From Roseiarcus sp963775575 (GTDB lineage Bacteria > Pseudomonadota > Alphaproteobacteria > Rhizobiales > Beijerinckiaceae), in assembly GCA_963775575.1 (NCBI GenBank), contig CAVZJG010000004.1, positions 248,001 to 312,000 of the forward strand: 64,000 nt of DNA, written 5' to 3'. Positions 8,001 through 15,475 of the stretch are shown piece by piece. How positions within the stretch are numbered: position 1 is the stretch's first letter; each line of letters begins with the position of its first letter. The notes under the pieces are model-generated. The model searched no databases. It was not told where the DNA came from and worked only from the letters and a program-made list of their open reading frames with translations. Position numbers and translations under genes: made by a program.

Positions 8001-10511
8001 AAGCTGTGGACCTTCGATCCTGCGGCGAGCTTCACGCTCGCAGTCGAGCTGGCGGCGGACGGCCATGCCGAGGCCGAGTTCATCCTCGGGCGCTCGGACA
8101 ACGCGGTGTGGGCCTCGGAGCTGATCGCCAAGCGGCTCGGCCTGCCGCCGATCGCGGAAGCCGACTTGCAGACGCGCCTCTACGAAACGCGCGCCGTCGA
8201 GCCGTCGCCGGCGCTTCCCGATCGCTGGCCGTTCGCCTTTTCGGCCGACGGCAAGACGTTGCGTCTCACCCATCGCACGCCGCGCCCCTGGGCCCATGTG
8301 ATGGCCAACGAACGGGGCGCCAGCGTCGTCGTCGCCAACGACGGCGAGGTCTATTCGGCGTTCGGCAATGCGCAGCAAAACGGCCTGACGCCGTTCCGCT
8401 TCGACAGCGCGACCGTGCCGCTGCCCGGCCAGATCATCTACGTCCGCGACCTCGACAGCGGCGAGACCGACGCGCCCGGCTTCGCCCCGTTCCAGCGCGA
8501 GGACGCCGAATATGCGGTGACTTATGAGCCGGGCGTCGCCCGTTTCGCCAAGACGCGCGGCGATCTGGCGATGGACTACGATGTCTTCGCGCCACTCGAC
8601 TTTCCCGGCGACATGCGCCTGCTGCGGCTGGAAAACCGCGGCGCGAAGACCCTGCGCTTGCGCGTCGCGCCGTTCTTCGACATCGCCCTCGGCGAAAGCC
8701 CGAACGACAGCGCGGGCAAGCTGAAGGCCGAGGCCGTCGGCGCGACGCTGCTGTTCGAGAACCCGCGCAACGACTACCAGCGCGGGATCGCGTTTGCGGC
8801 CACGAGCCTGCCCCACGCCCGGACCGAGACGAGGCGCGCGCGCTTCTTCGGCGGCGCGGGCCGCGATATCCATAATCCCGTGTGGGTCGAGACCGGCGCG
8901 AGCGATCTCTCGCAGCGTGACGACGGCCGCCGCGTCGCCGCGTTCGTCGAGGAAATCGAACTCGCGCCGGGCGCCGAGATGAAAATCGCCATCGTCCTCG
9001 GCCAGGCGGAAACCCGCGCGCTGGCGCTGGCGGCGGCCGCCGCGGCGAAGGTCGAGGCGGCGGAGGCGGCGCTGGCGGCGACGCGCGCCGCCTGGGCCGC
9101 GCGGCTCGGCAAAGTGAGCGTGACCACCAACCGGCCCGACTTCGACCGGCTGGTCAACGCGTGGCTGCCCTATCAGCTCTACGCCTCGCGTCTGTTCGGC
9201 CGCGTCGGGCCCAACCAGCGCGGCGGCGCCTTCGGCTTCCGCGACCAGTTGCAGGACGTGCTGCCGCTGATCCTGATCGAGCCGCGGCTGGCGCGGGCGC
9301 AGATCGTGCTGCACGCCGGCCAGCAATTCCTGGAAGGCGACGTGCTGAAATGGTGGCATCGCGCCGCCAACGGGACGACCGGGCTCGCCCAGCGCACCCG
9401 GGCGAGCGACCCGCATTTGTGGTTGCCCTACGTGCTCGCGCGCTATGTCGAGCAATCGGGCGACGCGAGCGTGCTCGACGAAGTCGCGGCGTATCTCGAA
9501 GGCGCGGAGATTCCTGCCGGCGCGGACGGGCGCATCGTCACGCCGCGCCCCTCGCGCGAGACGGGCGACGTCTACGAGCATGCGCGGCGCGCCATCGAAT
9601 TGACGATGCGCCGCATCGGCGCCGACGGCTTGCCCTTGCTGGGGGCCGGCGATTGGAACGACGGCATCGACGCCCTCGGCCGCCAGGGCAGGGGGACCAG
9701 CGTCTGGATGGGGTTCTTCTTCTTCAACGTGCTCGGCGGCTTCATTCCGCTGGCGCGGCGAAGGGGCGACGAAGCCTTCGCCGAGCGCTGCGAGGCGGCG
9801 CGCGAGGCCGTGCGCGCCGCGTTGGAGACCGCTTGGCGCGGCGATCACTACGCGCTGGATTTTGCCGACGACGGCCGCGCGGTCGAAACGCCGAACGCGA
9901 TGACCACCGGCTGGGCGGCCTATTCCGGCGCGGTTCCCTTCGAGCGCGCGCTGGCGGCGCTGGAGGGCGGCCTGAAGGCGATCGAGCGGTCGGATCGCGT
10001 GCTGCTGCTGGAAAAGCCGTTTTTCGAGCATTCGCAGCCCTATCCCGGCCGCATCGCCGATTATCCGCCGGGCGTGCGCGAGAACGGCGGCCAATACAGC
10101 CACGGCGCGTCGTGGATCGTCGACGGCTTCCTCAGCCTCGCGCGCGAGGCGCGCGCCAACGGCGAGGCCGACCAAGCGCGAAGGCTGGTCGCGCGCGCGT
10201 TCGAGATCTTCGAGAAGATTTCGCCGTTGAAGAAAACCGACCCAGAGCGCATCGCGGCCTACGGCCTGATCCCGATCCAACAGCCCGCCGACATCTACGA
10301 CGGCTACGGCCACGGCGGGCGCGGCGGCTGGTCGTGGTACACCGGCGCGGCCGCGCGCCTGCTGTCGGCGGCCTATGCGATGCTCGGGATTTCGCTGACG
10401 AGCGGCGAACTCAGCGTCGCCGACGACCTGTTCGAGCCGAAGGGCGAGCTCGTCGTCAATTCGCTGCGCGTCGGCGAGCGCGTGTGGAAGCGCGGCAAGG
10501 GCGCCCGCTGA
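5076..10511 (+). CDS. Giant membrane-anchored GH94/GT36-like carbohydrate phosphorylase
   Basis: An 1811-residue protein in two parts. Residues 1 to about 740 contain roughly fifteen hydrophobic helices. From about 748 there are two beta-sandwich-like carbohydrate-binding segments (the first near 748-1030, the second near 1071-1340), then an alpha/alpha barrel with GGAFGFRDQLQD near 1385 and GAGDWNDGID, where Asp1526 matches the general acid of GH94 phosphorylases. This is the architecture of the C-terminal half of cyclic beta-1,2-glucan synthase (NdvB/ChvB), but the family-84 glycosyltransferase domain is absent and an unrelated-looking membrane domain sits in its place. Likely role: phosphorolysis or length control of an envelope glucan. 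ATG 5076 was chosen over upstream starts because the protein then begins with a short basic stretch before the first helix. Confidence 0.82.
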   Translation: MTMNRAATRGRDPALALALIGALFVAAAILASLSARNWIVAGLAGAAGLALWRRALIGDWPGAPILLDAAAFAILAFQRNDSLGFWQLAGPWADVLRLNVADAAIGYAIYVGGTLAALTSVYRALRPIEAIGLVAIPFLFKLVLALGADWHMADLGALASARVAAPFQAQVFVGRVLVLFCVSEIGLEILALICRGRLARTPRLHGLLLVIATFGASTPLLANFAQSVADPLPAIGFSALFAALAQAGLWGLVYFITGLALDSLSARPPSFVSAFGNWRAGAVKGAIYGGMFMALVLAVAAPLRNPDFVAFVKSYAHLAAPLAGAIAFPFAKTLIGSADGTPPFFGRLIDAYRDPRAMARGAVVGFGLAWAYATGLAHESPNVRFFWMAAVGALAYAGVDILFDAARVAAGERRKLQTWRLYALGVGLGGFVAGALCWYFDAPQLAVVVNKFWAYADVNYRLSGRPLGDFSTYPIFNKYGMINLGEVAGGVRLFYAESISGVINWSLAAPLFAINAVLLTALLDRSLAPIKGFFSGPGVQGLVDLTVRVLRWGLWMAPIINTFLRQSGDPAWYNQDGAVRTLAATVADIGLPPADFRDFSLTVFLGLLAYDWLRVLIWFDHMGLRVATLVNLSFVGADRLDEAAGRFLGHGARTRVTPDAVRRFGTWAPLLLPFYIPRGADWDKAWSGAEALARGGPMPGAVKALAIVYAIAGAAIGVTALVIGARARERLGPAATAPAGAPAALGDRPHAFAFNNGAVGLDLLRDGRGAAYVMADERGGAPIDLIRRPLDPLQARGHFFYLSEEDEAPWSIGYQPTRRAGEYRVERAGFHRLVIANAFRDVRATMEASPDPEGAILSWRIRLEDLSGRARRLRLTSFCEIAGHETGAYARDLDFAGMHVETIFVRALNAILARNRLLRSARADRGETSLFAVKPGAGVSLVGYEDSRTRFLGEGSLAAPTGCQPYRARKLDDEGKLWTFDPAASFTLAVELAADGHAEAEFILGRSDNAVWASELIAKRLGLPPIAEADLQTRLYETRAVEPSPALPDRWPFAFSADGKTLRLTHRTPRPWAHVMANERGASVVVANDGEVYSAFGNAQQNGLTPFRFDSATVPLPGQIIYVRDLDSGETDAPGFAPFQREDAEYAVTYEPGVARFAKTRGDLAMDYDVFAPLDFPGDMRLLRLENRGAKTLRLRVAPFFDIALGESPNDSAGKLKAEAVGATLLFENPRNDYQRGIAFAATSLPHARTETRRARFFGGAGRDIHNPVWVETGASDLSQRDDGRRVAAFVEEIELAPGAEMKIAIVLGQAETRALALAAAAAAKVEAAEAALAATRAAWAARLGKVSVTTNRPDFDRLVNAWLPYQLYASRLFGRVGPNQRGGAFGFRDQLQDVLPLILIEPRLARAQIVLHAGQQFLEGDVLKWWHRAANGTTGLAQRTRASDPHLWLPYVLARYVEQSGDASVLDEVAAYLEGAEIPAGADGRIVTPRPSRETGDVYEHARRAIELTMRRIGADGLPLLGAGDWNDGIDALGRQGRGTSVWMGFFFFNVLGGFIPLARRRGDEAFAERCEAAREAVRAALETAWRGDHYALDFADDGRAVETPNAMTTGWAAYSGAVPFERALAALEGGLKAIERSDRVLLLEKPFFEHSQPYPGRIADYPPGVRENGGQYSHGASWIVDGFLSLAREARANGEADQARRLVARAFEIFEKISPLKKTDPERIAAYGLIPIQQPADIYDGYGHGGRGGWSWYTGAAARLLSAAYAMLGISLTSGELSVADDLFEPKGELVVNSLRVGERVWKRGKGAR

Positions 10512-10535
10512 GACGAGCGCCCTTGCCGCGAGTCC

Positions 10536-11559
10536 TTAGACGAGCTTGAACGCGATCAGGCTCTCGGCGGTGGCGACGAGCGCCGCGTCGGCCTTGATCA
10601 GATCGCGGCCGAGCAGTGCGACGACGTCGCGCGAATCCATCCGCCGCACCACGCCGAGCTCGCCGAGGTTGCCGCGTACTTCGCTGTCGAACAGCGCATA
10701 AAGCCTAACCGCCCAATCCGGCAGCTCGAAGCGGGGCAGCTTACGGGCGTATTCCGGGAAGCGCTTGCGCAGAATGTCGGCGCAGTCCTTGAGCGACAGC
10801 GTCCGTTCGCCCATGGGGAAACGGCGCCCGCTGGCGGTCGGGGCGGTCAACGCCGTGACATGGGCGGCGGCGACGTCGCGCACATCGATGACTTCGAAAG
10901 CTAAACGCGGCGCTGCCGGTGTGCCGCCGTCGAGCAGGCGCTTCACGAGCGCTCCCGAAGTGCCCGGATCTTCCTCGAGCAGCGGGCCGAGGATGAAGCT
11001 TGGATTAATCACCGTGAGATCGGCCTCGCGCCCCGCTGCCTTCATGATCTCCCAGGCGCGCCGCTCGGCGCGGGTCTTCGAACTCGATGTAGGCGTTGCA
11101 GCCGCGGCCTGCGAGATCGGTCCAGTCGGCGGCGGTGAACGGCGCGGTGCGGCTGCGGTCGTGGCCATAGGCGATCGCCGCCATCGACGAGGTGAGGACG
11201 ATGCGTTCGACGCCCGCCTTCAGCCCGGCGTTGAGCGCGCGCTCCGTTCCTTCGGTCGCGGGCCGGATCAGCTCCATCTTGTCGGCCGGCATCGCGATGA
11301 CGAAGGGCGAGGCGGTGTGGAGAAGGAAACGGCAGCCCTGAGCCGCCGCGTCCCAGCCGTCGTCCTTCAACAGGTCGAGGGCGACGAACTCGAGCCGGCC
11401 GACGTCGGCGCCGGCCTTGGTCAAGGTCTCGCGCGCCTTATTGGCTTTGGTGAGGTTTCGCACGCTGCCCCGCACCTGATAGCCCGCCGCCAGCAACGCG
11501 CTCGCGACATGGCCGCCGAGAAATCCGGAAACGCCGGTGAGGAGAACGCGGTCTGGCAT
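10536..11559 (-). pseudogene. Dihydroflavonol-4-reductase-like NAD(P)-dependent reductase, frameshifted
   Basis: An extended short-chain dehydrogenase of the dihydroflavonol reductase/epimerase group, which reduces aldehydes or ketones with NAD(P)H. Frame one (ATG 11559) carries the Rossmann motif TGVSGFLGGHV, the LLHTASPF segment and the catalytic-region serines in LTSSMAAIAYG. It reads NAYIE and then derails. The rest (SKTRAERRAWEIMK, INPSFILGP, to the stop at 10536) lies in another frame. One extra A/T pair at 11081-11082 explains the shift: removing it restores NAYIESKTRAER, containing the conserved Tyr-x-x-x-Lys. Both halves keep good codon structure, so this is either a very recent mutation or a sequencing error. 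It is divergent from the TetR gene. Confidence 0.85.
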
Positions 11560-11581
11560 GGGAGGACCTTTCCGGGTAGAA

Positions 11582-11616
11582 TGAACGAAATATACAATTT
11601 TCGATCATTTCGTTCA
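11582..11616. promoter_or_regulatory. Inverted-repeat operator between reductase and TetR gene
   Basis: TGAACGAAAT (11582-11591) and ATTTCGTTCA (11607-11616) form a perfect 10-bp inverted repeat around a 15-bp AT-rich centre, within the 70-bp divergent region. Half-site centres are 25 bp apart. TetR-family repressors commonly bind such a palindrome between their own gene and a divergent target, so this is the likely operator for both genes. The AT-rich centre (atatacaatttt) would also suit overlapping promoters. Confidence 0.7.
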
Positions 11617-11629
11617 ATAGGATTCTGAG

Positions 11630-12199
11630 GTGACGCAGGCGACCGCCGATCCGCGGGCAAACGAAAAACGGCGGCGCATCATCGAGGCGGCCTGGCGGCT
11701 GGCGCTGCGGAACGGGCTGCGCGCCGCGACGATGGGGGCGCTGGCGCGCGAAGCGGGCGTCGCCAAGGGCACGCTCTACGCTCATTTCCCCGACAAGGAC
11801 GCCGTCTTCGACGGCGTCGTCGCCGACTTGCTGGTCGAACTCGCGACGGCTTTCGACGCCGGCATGGCGAGCGAAGGCGCCGTCGCCGAGCGCATCGGCG
11901 CAGCGCTCGCCGGCAAATATGGCGTGGTCGCGCGCGCGATCGAAGGCTCGCCGCACGCCGGCGAAATCCTCGACGCGCACCATCGCTATGCCCCGCGCGT
12001 CGCGGCGTTCGACCGGCGAGTGGAGAGCGAAGTCGCCGCCGCGCTCGCCAAGGCGGGCGTCGCCGATCCGGCGGCGCTGGCGCGCATCGTCATCGGCGCG
12101 TCGGGCGGCGTCGCGCGCGCGCTTGCCGGCGCCGAAGCGACCGATCGCGCGATCCGCCTCGTCTGCCGGCGCCTCATCGAGCCCGCGATGCGCGACTGA
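11630..12199 (+). CDS. TetR/AcrR-family transcriptional regulator
   Basis: A 189-residue repressor. Residues 13-60 form the TetR DNA-binding region: KRRRIIEAAWRLALRNGLRAATM, then the recognition helix in AREAGVAKGTLYAHFPDK. The remainder is a helical ligand-binding and dimerisation domain without recognisable ligand residues. The start is GTG 11630, preceded by ctgagg. It is divergent from a frameshifted dihydroflavonol-reductase-like gene, and the 10-bp inverted repeat between them is the probable binding site. If the reductase is truly broken, the regulator may have lost its target. Confidence 0.92.
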   Translation: MTQATADPRANEKRRRIIEAAWRLALRNGLRAATMGALAREAGVAKGTLYAHFPDKDAVFDGVVADLLVELATAFDAGMASEGAVAERIGAALAGKYGVVARAIEGSPHAGEILDAHHRYAPRVAAFDRRVESEVAAALAKAGVADPAALARIVIGASGGVARALAGAEATDRAIRLVCRRLIEPAMRD

Positions 12200-12439
12200 G
12201 TCGCGCACGACGCCTGAGCGCGCAATCGAGACGGGAATGGCGACGAGCAACAAAGGAGCGGGGCGCCGCGGCAGTTTGACCCTTAGCTTCCGCAGGCGGG
12301 CGAGCCGCCGCTTCGCCGCAGGGAAAGTCGCGCAATCTCAGTCTCGGCCCGAGGCGCCGAACTCGCTTTGCCGCGTAGGCGCCCGGCGCCAGGCCGGGCA
12401 TGGCGAATCGTCAATTCCGCGCCCTGGCGCCGACCCTTG

Positions 12440-13630
12440 CTATCGCGCGGGCAGACGGATCGTCGCGCTGGCGAGGCAGGCGATTCCTTCGCGCCGGCCG
12501 GTGAAGCCGAGCCCCTCCGAGGTCGTCGCCTTGACGCCGACGCGGTCGATCGCGACGCCTGCGATTTCGGCGATGCGGGCGCGCATCGCTTCGCGGTAGG
12601 GGCCGATCTTCGGCGCCTCGCAAATCAGCGTCGCGTCGAGATGGGCGATGATTCCGCCGCGCGCGCGCACGCGCGCCGCGGCGTCGCCGAGGAAGATCGA
12701 CGAGGCGGCGGCGCGCCACTGGGGATCGGTAGGCGGAAAATGCGCGCCGATGTCGCCCTCGCCGAGCACGCCATAGAGCGCGTCGGCCAGCGCGTGCAGC
12801 GCCACGTCGGCGTCGGAATGGCCGGCGAGCGCGCGATCGTGCGGGATGCGGACGCCGCCGAGCCAGACGCCGTCGCCGGCCGCGAAGGCGTGAACGTCGA
12901 ATCCCTGACCGACGCGCACGTCGCTCGCCGCCTCCATCAGGCGCGCCTCCGCCGCGCGCAAATCCTTGAGCGTCGTCACTTTCGTATTCTCCGGATCGCC
13001 GTCGAAGACATGGACCGCGCAGCCGGCCCAGGCGGCGACCGCGCCGTCGTCGGTCAGATCGCCGACGCCTTCGCCGCGCGCGCGCCGATGCGCCGCGAGG
13101 ATCAGGTCGAAGCGGAACGCCTGCGGCGTCTGCGCCGCGCGCAAGGACGCGCGGTCTGGCGACGCGACGATGCGGCCCGCGCCGTCGATCTGTTTGATCG
13201 TGTCGGCGAGCGGGATCGCCGGGATCGCCACGCCGTGCGCTTCGGCGGCGCGAATCGCGCGCTCGATCAGCGCGTGCGAGGGAAAGATGCGCGCGCCGTC
13301 GTGGATGAGCACGATGTCGGGCGCCGCCGCGGCTTGCGCCTCGAGGCCGGCGAGCGCGCTTTGCTGGCGCGTGGCGGCGCCGAGCGCCGGCGGGCCGAAG
13401 CGGGAAGCAGCGGCGGGCGTCAGGAGCGCGAGCGCCGCGTCGTAGGCGGCGCGATCGTCGGGGTGGATGACGACGGTCGCGGCTGAGAAGTCGTGCGCCG
13501 CGGCGAGCGCCTCGAGCGCGTGGCAGACGAGGGGCTTGCCCGCGCAATTCAGGTATTGCTTCGGCGTCGCCGCGCCGATCCGCGCGCCGCGTCCGGCCGC
13601 GACGACGATGAGGGAAACGCGAGGCGGCAA
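12440..13630 (-). CDS. ispDF: Bifunctional IspD/IspF (MEP pathway)
   Basis: A 396-residue fusion enzyme of the non-mevalonate isoprenoid pathway. The N-terminal domain (about 1-230) is 2-C-methyl-D-erythritol 4-phosphate cytidylyltransferase, with the CTP-binding start VAAGRGARIG and TPKQYL. The C-terminal domain (about 237-396) is 2-C-methyl-D-erythritol 2,4-cyclodiphosphate synthase, with the metal motif VGQGFDVHAF, HSDADVALHALADAL, GDIGAHFPPTD and KATTSEGLGFTGRREG. Fusion of the two is a hallmark of alphaproteobacteria and some epsilonproteobacteria. The usual neighbours in many Hyphomicrobiales (dusB-ntrBC on one side, cinA on the other) are absent, so the locus has been rearranged. Confidence 0.96.
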   Translation of the reverse strand: MPPRVSLIVVAAGRGARIGAATPKQYLNCAGKPLVCHALEALAAAHDFSAATVVIHPDDRAAYDAALALLTPAAASRFGPPALGAATRQQSALAGLEAQAAAAPDIVLIHDGARIFPSHALIERAIRAAEAHGVAIPAIPLADTIKQIDGAGRIVASPDRASLRAAQTPQAFRFDLILAAHRRARGEGVGDLTDDGAVAAWAGCAVHVFDGDPENTKVTTLKDLRAAEARLMEAASDVRVGQGFDVHAFAAGDGVWLGGVRIPHDRALAGHSDADVALHALADALYGVLGEGDIGAHFPPTDPQWRAAASSIFLGDAAARVRARGGIIAHLDATLICEAPKIGPYREAMRARIAEIAGVAIDRVGVKATTSEGLGFTGRREGIACLASATIRLPAR

Positions 13631-14006
13631 GCGCGCAAAACTCCGGCGGCGTTGAGCGGCCGAAGCGCGGTCCCGCTCGGCCCGACGCAGAGATAAAGCA
13701 GCGAGCCGTAATCGCCAAGTGGGACGAGCCGCTCATACCGATCGCCAAAACTTCTGACCGCCGTCAGGGCTGGGCTTGTCCCGGCCATCCACGCGGCGAA
13801 GGTGCTTCCACGCATCAGGAAGAGGCTGAGAATGCGCGGCTTTTCGTCTTGCGAGGCGGCGGCTTGGCGGCGTGCGGACGATTGCCGTGCAATCGCCTTG
13901 GGATGGCCGAGCCCGGCCATGACGGGTCTTGTTTTCTGGCCGTTGGGTTAGGCGCAGGGCGCCGCAAACCGGCGACGGATCGCCAAAAGCTCATCCGTGT
14001 CCCGCG
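13631..14006. other. Intergenic stretch without convincing gene
   Basis: About 375 bp. Open frames here are short, overlap on both strands and look like no known protein. Around 13768-13795 and 13901-13925 there are GC-rich pieces (cttgtcccggccatcc, atggccgagcccggccat) of a type common as dispersed repeats in Hyphomicrobiales genomes. Confidence 0.4.
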
Positions 14007-14486
14007 CTATTGGATTTCAACGGGTTGGGCGCCGTTTTCGGTCCTGTCCGCGATCGCGCTCGGCGCCGTCAAGGCCAGCGGCGGGGCGGGAAGAGCGAGC
14101 GGCGGCGACTCGGGCGCCGCCAAGCGCAAGGCGTGATACCTGTCGAGCTGGGCCATCACCTTCAGCAACGGCTCGACCGCTTTCAGATCGCCATTCTCGA
14201 GATTGAGGTCGACGACGCGCATCGCCTTGGTCAGCCGCATCACCTGCAACCGAACATAATGCGCGCCGCCGTCGAGCCGGCGCTTGTCGACCGCCCGTTC
14301 GATCGCGCGCCGCACGGTCTTGACGCTGAGCTCGAGCTTGTCGGCGATCGTCTCGGCGGCGTAGCCGGAGACGACGAGGTCGAGAATGTCCTCGTCGCGG
14401 CGCGCGCGCTGCCGCCGCCGCTCGCGCGCCGCCTCGCGCATCCGCGCCCGCGCCGAACGCTCTTCCCCGCCGCCGTCCATCGCCAT
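14007..14486 (-). CDS. Helix-turn-helix protein of unknown function
   Basis: A 159-residue protein. After a highly charged N-terminus (RARMREAARERRRQRARRDEDI), residues 34-68 read as a helix-turn-helix (ILDLVVSGYAAETIADKLELSVKTVRRAIERAV), similar to LuxR/resolvase-type or phage terminase small-subunit DNA-binding segments. A helical middle follows (VMRLTKAMRVVDLNLENGDLKAVEPLL), then a Pro/Ala-rich tail. That layout recalls small terminase-like or plasmid/phage regulatory proteins, but no family can be named with confidence. It stands alone next to a palindromic repeat, and no other phage gene is close. Confidence 0.6.
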   Translation of the reverse strand: MAMDGGGEERSARARMREAARERRRQRARRDEDILDLVVSGYAAETIADKLELSVKTVRRAIERAVDKRRLDGGAHYVRLQVMRLTKAMRVVDLNLENGDLKAVEPLLKVMAQLDRYHALRLAAPESPPLALPAPPLALTAPSAIADRTENGAQPVEIQ

Positions 14487-14600
14487 GCTCCTCTCCCGCC
14501 CGAGCCGAAGCGGCGGGATGAAGAACAGGATAACGCAATTTCTGACTTATAGAAAGACATTGTTGCCGCGGGAGGAGAAACGGCTGGATTATCAATATGT

Positions 14601-14760
14601 TAGAGCATGATGTGTTTAAGTCGAATCACCTCAGCCGTCATTGCGAGCAAAGCGAAGCAATCCAGACTTAGGGTTTGCGGCGGCGGCTTAGTCTGGATTG
14701 CTTCGCTGTCGCTCGCAATGACGGCGGAGGCCTGTTTCAATCTAGAGACAACATGCTCTA
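14601..14760. repeat. Nested palindromic repeat element
   Basis: The outer arms TAGAGCATG (14601-14609) and CATGCTCTA (14752-14760) enclose an inner inverted repeat: a left arm from about 14635 beginning ccgtcattgcgagc, and a right arm ending about 14725 with gctcgcaatgacgg. The inner unit is the same GTCATTGCGAG...CTCGCAATGAC palindrome found in multiple copies at 29.46-29.78 kb and at 30.25-30.35 kb. It would fold into a long cruciform or hairpin in the intergenic space between the helix-turn-helix gene and the broken YbaK gene. Confidence 0.8.
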
Positions 14761-14785
14761 GCGGCAGCCGCGATAGGTCGCGCCT

Positions 14786-15209
14786 TCACCGCGCGATGGT
14801 CGCTCGCGTCCCGCCGGTCAGGCGCAGGAGGTCGGCGGGCGTCAGGCGGAACACCGCGTTGGGCGTCCCCGCCGCCGCCCAGATCGTCGCGAAGGCGGAT
14901 AGCGACTCGTCGATCAGCGTCGTCAGCGGCTCGGCGTGGCCGAGCGGCGGCACGCACGATGCGTTCGCCGACGATCTCGCCGAGCTTGCGCTCGTCGACG
15001 CGCTTGTCGCCCGAGACGATCGCCAGCACGGCGCGCCCCGAAGGCTCGGCGCGGAAGATCAGCGACTTGGCGATCTCGGCGACCGCGCAACCAATCGCCG
15101 CCGCCGCGTCCGCCGCCGTGCGCGCGCCGGCGTCGAATTCCAGCACCTGGTAATCGGGGCCGAGCGCGGCCTGGACTCGTAAAGCGCTGGCGGCGGCGGC
15201 GGGTTTCAT
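14786..15209 (-). pseudogene. YbaK/EbsC-type aminoacyl-tRNA deacylase, internal deletion
   Basis: YbaK-family proteins hydrolyse mischarged Cys-tRNA(Pro) or related tRNAs. Frame one (ATG 15209) shows the family start, then AEIAKSLIF, AIVSGDKRVD and ERKLGEIVGERIVRA. The frame then changes at about 14948-14955. In the next frame the normal C-terminal part resumes with VPPLGHAEPLTTLIDESL, AAGTPNAVF and RLTPADLLRLTGG, ending at 14786. Intact homologues have about 15 more residues between these parts (including the vTGfaIGGv region), so some 40-50 bp were lost as well as the frame. The junction lies in gtgcgtgcc, a short repeated GTGC motif, which suggests slippage between direct repeats. Function is presumably lost. 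Confidence 0.82.
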
Positions 15210-15475
15210 GGGCCTTGCGTGCTCTGGGGCCGTGAAGAAGGGGTTCGTGCGAGGAGAAGTTAGGAGAAATCGGCGGTTTGGGGAACCGCCGATTTGGGCC
15301 GGTGGCGGGTCGGTTTGGGTTTCGGCTTTCGACCCGAAGGGGACTCTCTTAGCCGCGCGCGGCCTACCCGCGTTGACCCGAAGTGGCCTCTTGGCACAAG
15401 CAATCATTCACCGTTCCACAAGTTGCTTGCGCGACGAAATAATTCTACGGTGCAGGCATCTTCTTGGAAGTCGCT

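Noticed and set aside
6177..10313. 1378-codon open frame on the minus strand opposite the GH94 gene
   Set aside because: Antisense shadow caused by high third-position GC; low-complexity Arg/Ala/Gln-rich peptide, no motifs, while the plus strand encodes a recognisable enzyme.
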